This document shows, piece after piece, positions 5,704 to 8,078 of a stretch of 8,078 bases of DNA (within the stretch, counting starts at the first letter, position 1; each line of letters begins with the position of its first letter). Position numbers and translations under genes: made by a program. Origin of the DNA: an uncultured Selenomonadaceae bacterium (GTDB lineage: Bacteria > Bacillota > Negativicutes > Selenomonadales > Selenomonadaceae); NCBI GenBank assembly GCA_905235425.1, contig CAJOKY010000099.1, forward strand, positions 1 to 8,078. The letters run 5' to 3'. The notes below the pieces were generated by a model, which saw nothing but the letters and a program-made list of their open reading frames with translations, was not told the DNA's origin and ran no database searches.

Positions 5704-6498
5704 ATGCGAAATATCGTAAAAGATTTTGACGCCGAAAAGTTTGACTTGACAAAAATAATAAATCAGATAAAATCACTTGGACTTAGTACTTCGCCTAAAG
5801 AAAAGCTTGTCGTCATTTTAGGCGCGACGGCTACCGGCAAAAGTACGCTGGCGTTACAGGCGGCAAAATTTTTCGACACGGAAATTATTTCTGCAGACTC
5901 AATGTCGGTTTACAAAAATTTCAATGTCGGTACTGCTAAACCAAGTGACATTGAACGCGCAGAAGTCAAGCATTACTTGATTGATATTCTTGAGCCGCAT
6001 GAAAAATTCAGCGTTGCGGAGTTTGTGCGTATGGCGACACCGATTATCGCCGATTTAAACCGCGCAGGTAAAATTCCAATAATCGCGGGTGGTACGGGAC
6101 TTTATATTCAAGCGCTGATTGAAGGTTACAAATTCGGCGACGGCGTGAAAAGCCGTGAAAGTTTTTTTGCACAGACCGGCGAATTGAACTACAACGCGCT
6201 TGTAATCGGCTTAACTGCAGCACGGCAGGAGCTTTATAAACGCATTGATGAACGCACTGAAAAAATGCTTGACGCGGGACTTGTTAAAGAGGTAGAAAAT
6301 CTTTTAGAGCAAGGCGTCAATCCCAATGCGCAGGCAATGCTCGGTATCGGCTACAAAGAAGTTGTCGAATACCTTCAAGGCAAATGTACGCTTGACGAGG
6401 CTGTTTCAAAAGTTAAGCAAGCTACGCGAAATTTTGCCAAACGTCAGCTCACATGGTATCGCCGCATGAAGTACATTGAGTGGTATAGCATAAGCTAA
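5704..6498 (+). CDS. miaA: tRNA dimethylallyltransferase MiaA, atypical form lacking the central insert
   Basis: MiaA transfers a dimethylallyl group to A37 of tRNAs reading UNN codons. Catalytic-core motifs are present: P-loop GATATGKST (40-48), SADSMSVYKNFNVGTAKP (63-80) with the DSxxxY signature, GGTGLY (129-134), AMLGIGYKE (211-219) and TRNFAKRQLTWYRR (241-254). Two features are odd. First, the stretch from YKF (142) to NALVIGL (164) is far too short. The usual segment ending in DPxxAxxIHPND and RALEV is absent, about 55 residues by comparison with E. coli MiaA as I remember it. Second, about 33 residues precede the normal KLVVILG start, and no ATG, GTG or TTG codon lies closer to that point than the TTG at residue 15. 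The reading frame is intact, so this is an in-frame loss, not a frameshift. The gene has no ribosome site and begins directly after the upstream TAA. hfq follows, as in many bacteria. Identity is sure; activity is uncertain. Confidence 0.92.
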   Translation: MRNIVKDFDAEKFDLTKIINQIKSLGLSTSPKEKLVVILGATATGKSTLALQAAKFFDTEIISADSMSVYKNFNVGTAKPSDIERAEVKHYLIDILEPHEKFSVAEFVRMATPIIADLNRAGKIPIIAGGTGLYIQALIEGYKFGDGVKSRESFFAQTGELNYNALVIGLTAARQELYKRIDERTEKMLDAGLVKEVENLLEQGVNPNAQAMLGIGYKEVVEYLQGKCTLDEAVSKVKQATRNFAKRQLTWYRRMKYIEWYSIS

Positions 6499-6520
6499 AA
6501 AGTCGGCTTAAAGTCGGCTA
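6499..6520 (+). repeat. Two-copy 11-bp tandem repeat in the miaA-hfq gap
   Basis: AAAGTCGGCT occurs at 6499-6508 and 6510-6519, an 11-bp period. It starts at the end of the miaA stop and ends shortly before the hfq ribosome site. It could be a replication slippage product, or a site acting in the hfq leader; nothing in the sequence decides. Confidence 0.6.
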
Positions 6521-6545
6521 AAAATATAAAGGAGATTTTTCAGAA

Positions 6546-6806
6546 ATGGCAGTAAAATCGGTAAACATTCAGGACGTGTTTCTGAATCAGGCACGCAAGG
6601 AAGATATTCCTATCACCGTGCATTTGGTAAACGGTTTTCAGATTAAAGGAACTGTTCGCGGTTTTGACAACTTCACCGTGATTGTCGACGGCTTGGGCAA
6701 ACAGCAGATGATTTACAAGCACGCAATTTCCACAATTACGCCTGCCAAGCCCATACAAATGACGATTGACGCGCAGCAGCCCGCGCCTACCCCGACCCAA
6801 GAGTAA
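6546..6806 (+). CDS. hfq: RNA chaperone Hfq
   Basis: Hfq forms a ring-shaped hexamer that binds small RNAs and mRNAs. The 86-residue protein shows Sm1 at about 28-48 (LVNGFQIKGTVRGFDNFTVIVD) and Sm2 with the diagnostic YKHAIST (57-63). The proximal-face uridine-binding residues Gln9, Lys58 and His59 are kept. The lateral rim is weakly basic (QARKED at 15-20, against the triple-arginine patch of enterobacterial Hfq), and the tail is short and Pro/Gln-rich. The ribosome site AAAGGAG (6528-6534) is 11 nt from the ATG, slightly long. It follows miaA after 47 nt, the classic miaA-hfq pairing, and ends in a strong terminator. No dedicated promoter was recognised, so it may depend on upstream transcription. 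Confidence 0.97.
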   Translation: MAVKSVNIQDVFLNQARKEDIPITVHLVNGFQIKGTVRGFDNFTVIVDGLGKQQMIYKHAISTITPAKPIQMTIDAQQPAPTPTQE

Positions 6807-6816
6807 AATTTAAATT

Positions 6817-6832
6817 TGTCTTTATGAAGACA
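6817..6832 (+). other. Small hairpin after hfq
   Basis: TGTCTT (6817-6822) and AAGACA (6827-6832) form a perfect 6-bp stem with a TATG loop, 10 nt after the hfq stop and directly before the terminator. It may protect the 3' end of the mRNA; the stem is short enough to be chance. Confidence 0.35.
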
Positions 6833-6834
6833 CT

Positions 6835-6875
6835 AAAAAACTGCATCGACAGTAAAAAGTCCATGCAGTTTTTTT
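6835..6875 (+). terminator. Intrinsic terminator of hfq, probably bidirectional
   Basis: AAAAAACTGCAT (6835-6846) pairs exactly with its complement at 6863-6874, closing a 16-nt loop in which GAC and GTC can pair again. A run of seven T (6869-6875) follows the CTGCA core. The matching A-run on the left gives a U-tract on the opposite strand, so it could also stop transcripts arriving from the malic enzyme gene. Confidence 0.88.
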
Positions 6876-6881
6876 GTTGGG

Positions 6882-7045
6882 TTTTAGCTATTAGCTGTTA
6901 GCGGTTAGCTATTAGCTTTTAGCTTTTAAGGGTTAGGTGTTAGGTGCTAGCTTTTAGGAGGTAGGGGGTAGAGAGTAGAGGGTAGGAAACAGAAAACCTA
7001 CTTTCTACTTTCTACTCTCTACAATCTACCCTCTACCCTCTTAAT
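6882..7045. repeat. Heptad array 3: the longest, between convergent hfq and malic enzyme genes
   Basis: Fifteen units of the pattern NNNTAGN run in phase from 6882 to 6986. They grade from TTAGC-type units (TATTAGC, TGTTAGC) to TAGAG-type units (GAGTAGA, GGGTAGG). A 10-nt A-rich centre follows (6987-6996), then about seven CTA-bearing units (TCTACTT, TCTACAA, TCTACCC) to 7045. GTAGAGAGTAGA (6968-6979) is exactly complementary to 7011-7022. With G-U pairs the RNA stem continues inward for about nine more pairs, giving roughly 21 bp. The right end touches the TAA stop of the malic enzyme gene (7041-7043, minus strand). Confidence 0.9.
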
Positions 7046-8078
7046 TCTTTTTCAGCAGTTCGCGCGTATGTTGAGCAACTTGCTCCGGCGTAATATTCGT
7101 GTTACGAGCAACGCCTGTTTCAATAGCGGCTTTTGCAACGGCGGCGGCTACGGTAGGCGCAACACGCGTATCAAAAGGCGTCGTGATTACGTGAACTTCG
7201 TCCAATTCGCTGTCGCTTACAAGTGATGCTATCGCGTAGGACGCGGCGATTTTCATTTCTTCGTTAATGTCGGTAGCTCTTACGTCAAGCGCGCCTCTGA
7301 AAATGCCGGGAAATGCCAAAAGATTATTTACTTGATTAGGAAAGTCACTGCGTCCCGTGCAGACAACTCTTGCACCTGCGTCACGCGCAAGGTTCGGCAT
7401 AATTTCGGGAACAGGGTTAGCCATTGCCAAAATTATCGCGTCCTTATTCATTTGGCTTACCATTTCCGGCGTCAAAAGATTCGCCTTCGACACGCCGATA
7501 AACACATCAGCGCCGGGTATAACGTCGGCAAGCTGACCTGATTCGTGATTGAAATTAGTAACTTCGGCAATGCGGTCTTTGTAGGGGTTCATGCCTTTTT
7601 CGCGACCTTCATAAATCGCGCCGGTTGAATCGCAGAGCATAATATTTTTAGCGCCCATTTTCTGAATGAGGTAGGTTATCGCCATACCTGCCGCGCCTGC
7701 ACCGTTTACGACGATTTTAATTTCGCTGAACTTTTTGCCGACGAGTTTAAGCGCGTTAATAAGCGCCGCACCTACAACAATGGCTGTACCGTGCTGATCG
7801 TCATGGAAAACGGGAATATCGACAGAAGTTTTAAGCGCCTGTTCAATGTCGAAACACTCCGGCGCTTTAATGTCTTCAAGGTTAATGCCGCCGAATGAAG
7901 GCGCCATGAGCTGAATGGTTTTAACAATTTCGTCAACGTTGTTTGTGTCAAGGCAAATCGGTATCGCGTCAACGCCGGCAAAACCTTTGAACAAAATGGA
8001 TTTACCTTCCATTACGGGTAAACCTGCACCGGCGCCGATATTACCAAGTCCTAAAACTGCCGTACCGTTCGTGACTAC
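7041..8078 (-). CDS. NAD(P)-dependent malic enzyme (oxaloacetate-decarboxylating), 5' end outside window
   Basis: This enzyme decarboxylates malate to pyruvate, reducing NAD or NADP, at the C4/pyruvate node of central metabolism. The frame stays open to the right edge past the internal ATG at 8012, which is not the start. The visible 345 residues lack roughly the first 50-70 of a compact bacterial malic enzyme. Motifs, numbered from the right edge: VTNGTAVLGLGNIG (2-15), LPVMEGK with the conserved Lys (20-26), INLEDI (65-70), the metal site FHDDQHGTA (91-99), the Rossmann loop VNGAGAAGMA (124-133), LAMANPVPE (217-225), and GRSDFPNQVNNLLAFPGIFRG split across 242-261. Asn replaces the more usual Asp in VTDG. 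The residue after the second beta strand (CDSTGA, 149-154) hints at NAD preference, but this is weak. It is convergent with hfq and ends at heptad array 3. Confidence 0.93.
   Translation of the reverse strand, partial: VVTNGTAVLGLGNIGAGAGLPVMEGKSILFKGFAGVDAIPICLDTNNVDEIVKTIQLMAPSFGGINLEDIKAPECFDIEQALKTSVDIPVFHDDQHGTAIVVGAALINALKLVGKKFSEIKIVVNGAGAAGMAITYLIQKMGAKNIMLCDSTGAIYEGREKGMNPYKDRIAEVTNFNHESGQLADVIPGADVFIGVSKANLLTPEMVSQMNKDAIILAMANPVPEIMPNLARDAGARVVCTGRSDFPNQVNNLLAFPGIFRGALDVRATDINEEMKIAASYAIASLVSDSELDEVHVITTPFDTRVAPTVAAAVAKAAIETGVARNTNITPEQVAQHTRELLKKN

Noticed and set aside
6470..6530. A dedicated hfq promoter near the end of miaA
   Set aside because: TATAGC-like sequence near 6484 has no matching -35 box at acceptable spacing, so it is not supported.
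6540..6800. An 86-codon open frame on the minus strand opposite hfq
   Set aside because: It lies entirely antisense to the certain hfq gene, has no ribosome site and resembles no known protein; it is a by-product of hfq codon use.
6882..7045. Heptad arrays considered as a CRISPR array
   Set aside because: Units are 7 bp with no spacers of 25-40 bp, and the arms are inverted with respect to each other; no cas genes are present.
7041..8012. Treating the ATG at 8012 as the start of the malic enzyme
   Set aside because: The frame stays open to the window edge and encodes the conserved VTNGTAVLGLGNIG block upstream of this Met, so the gene is truncated by the window.

Overview
The window most likely comes from a Negativicutes-type Firmicute (Selenomonas, Veillonella or Phascolarctobacterium relatives), a diderm low-to-mid GC anaerobe. 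This is an inference. It rests on strong AGGAGG-type ribosome binding sites and Firmicute-like miaA, hfq and malic enzyme sequences, found together with an RND-type periplasmic adaptor, which implies an outer membrane. Genus and species cannot be read from the sequence.

Layout. Positions 1-2056 (minus strand) hold a lipoprotein membrane-fusion (efflux adaptor) gene followed 19 nt later by a family 92 glycosyltransferase gene that runs off the left edge. Positions 2057-2488 form a divergent intergenic region with a good sigma-70 promoter facing each way. Between the promoters lies about 320 bp of non-coding, repeat-like DNA: two short heptad tracts, a perfect 14-bp inverted repeat, and a segment of about 140 bp bounded by imperfect inverted repeats. 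Positions 2489-6806 (plus strand) carry five co-directional genes: an HtrA/DegP-like lipoprotein protease, a free-standing NRPS condensation-domain-like protein, a UPF0173 metal-dependent hydrolase, an unusually built MiaA (tRNA dimethylallyltransferase), and Hfq. Hfq ends in a clear intrinsic terminator. Positions 7041-8078 (minus strand, convergent) hold the 3' part of a malic enzyme gene.

The most striking signal is a family of 7-bp-periodic intergenic arrays. Each of the three large copies has a TAG-rich arm, a short A-rich centre and a CTA-rich arm, so each can fold into a long imperfect hairpin. They fill the gaps htrA/condensation gene, condensation gene/UPF0173 and hfq/malic enzyme. 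In the first two, the heptad phase runs into the upstream coding sequence and supplies its TAG stop codon, and the far end runs up to the Shine-Dalgarno sequence of the next gene. Two shorter, degenerate tracts with the same 7-bp period lie in the divergent region.

The second notable item is MiaA. It keeps its catalytic ATPase-like core and C-terminal motifs but lacks about 55 residues of the mid-protein segment that normally carries the DPxxAxxIHPND/RALEV motifs. It also has an N-terminal extension of about 33 residues and starts directly after the UPF0173 stop codon. As a whole the region combines envelope quality control and export (HtrA, adaptor), RNA-level regulation (MiaA, Hfq), central metabolism (malic enzyme) and one possible acyl- or peptide-transfer enzyme of unknown role.
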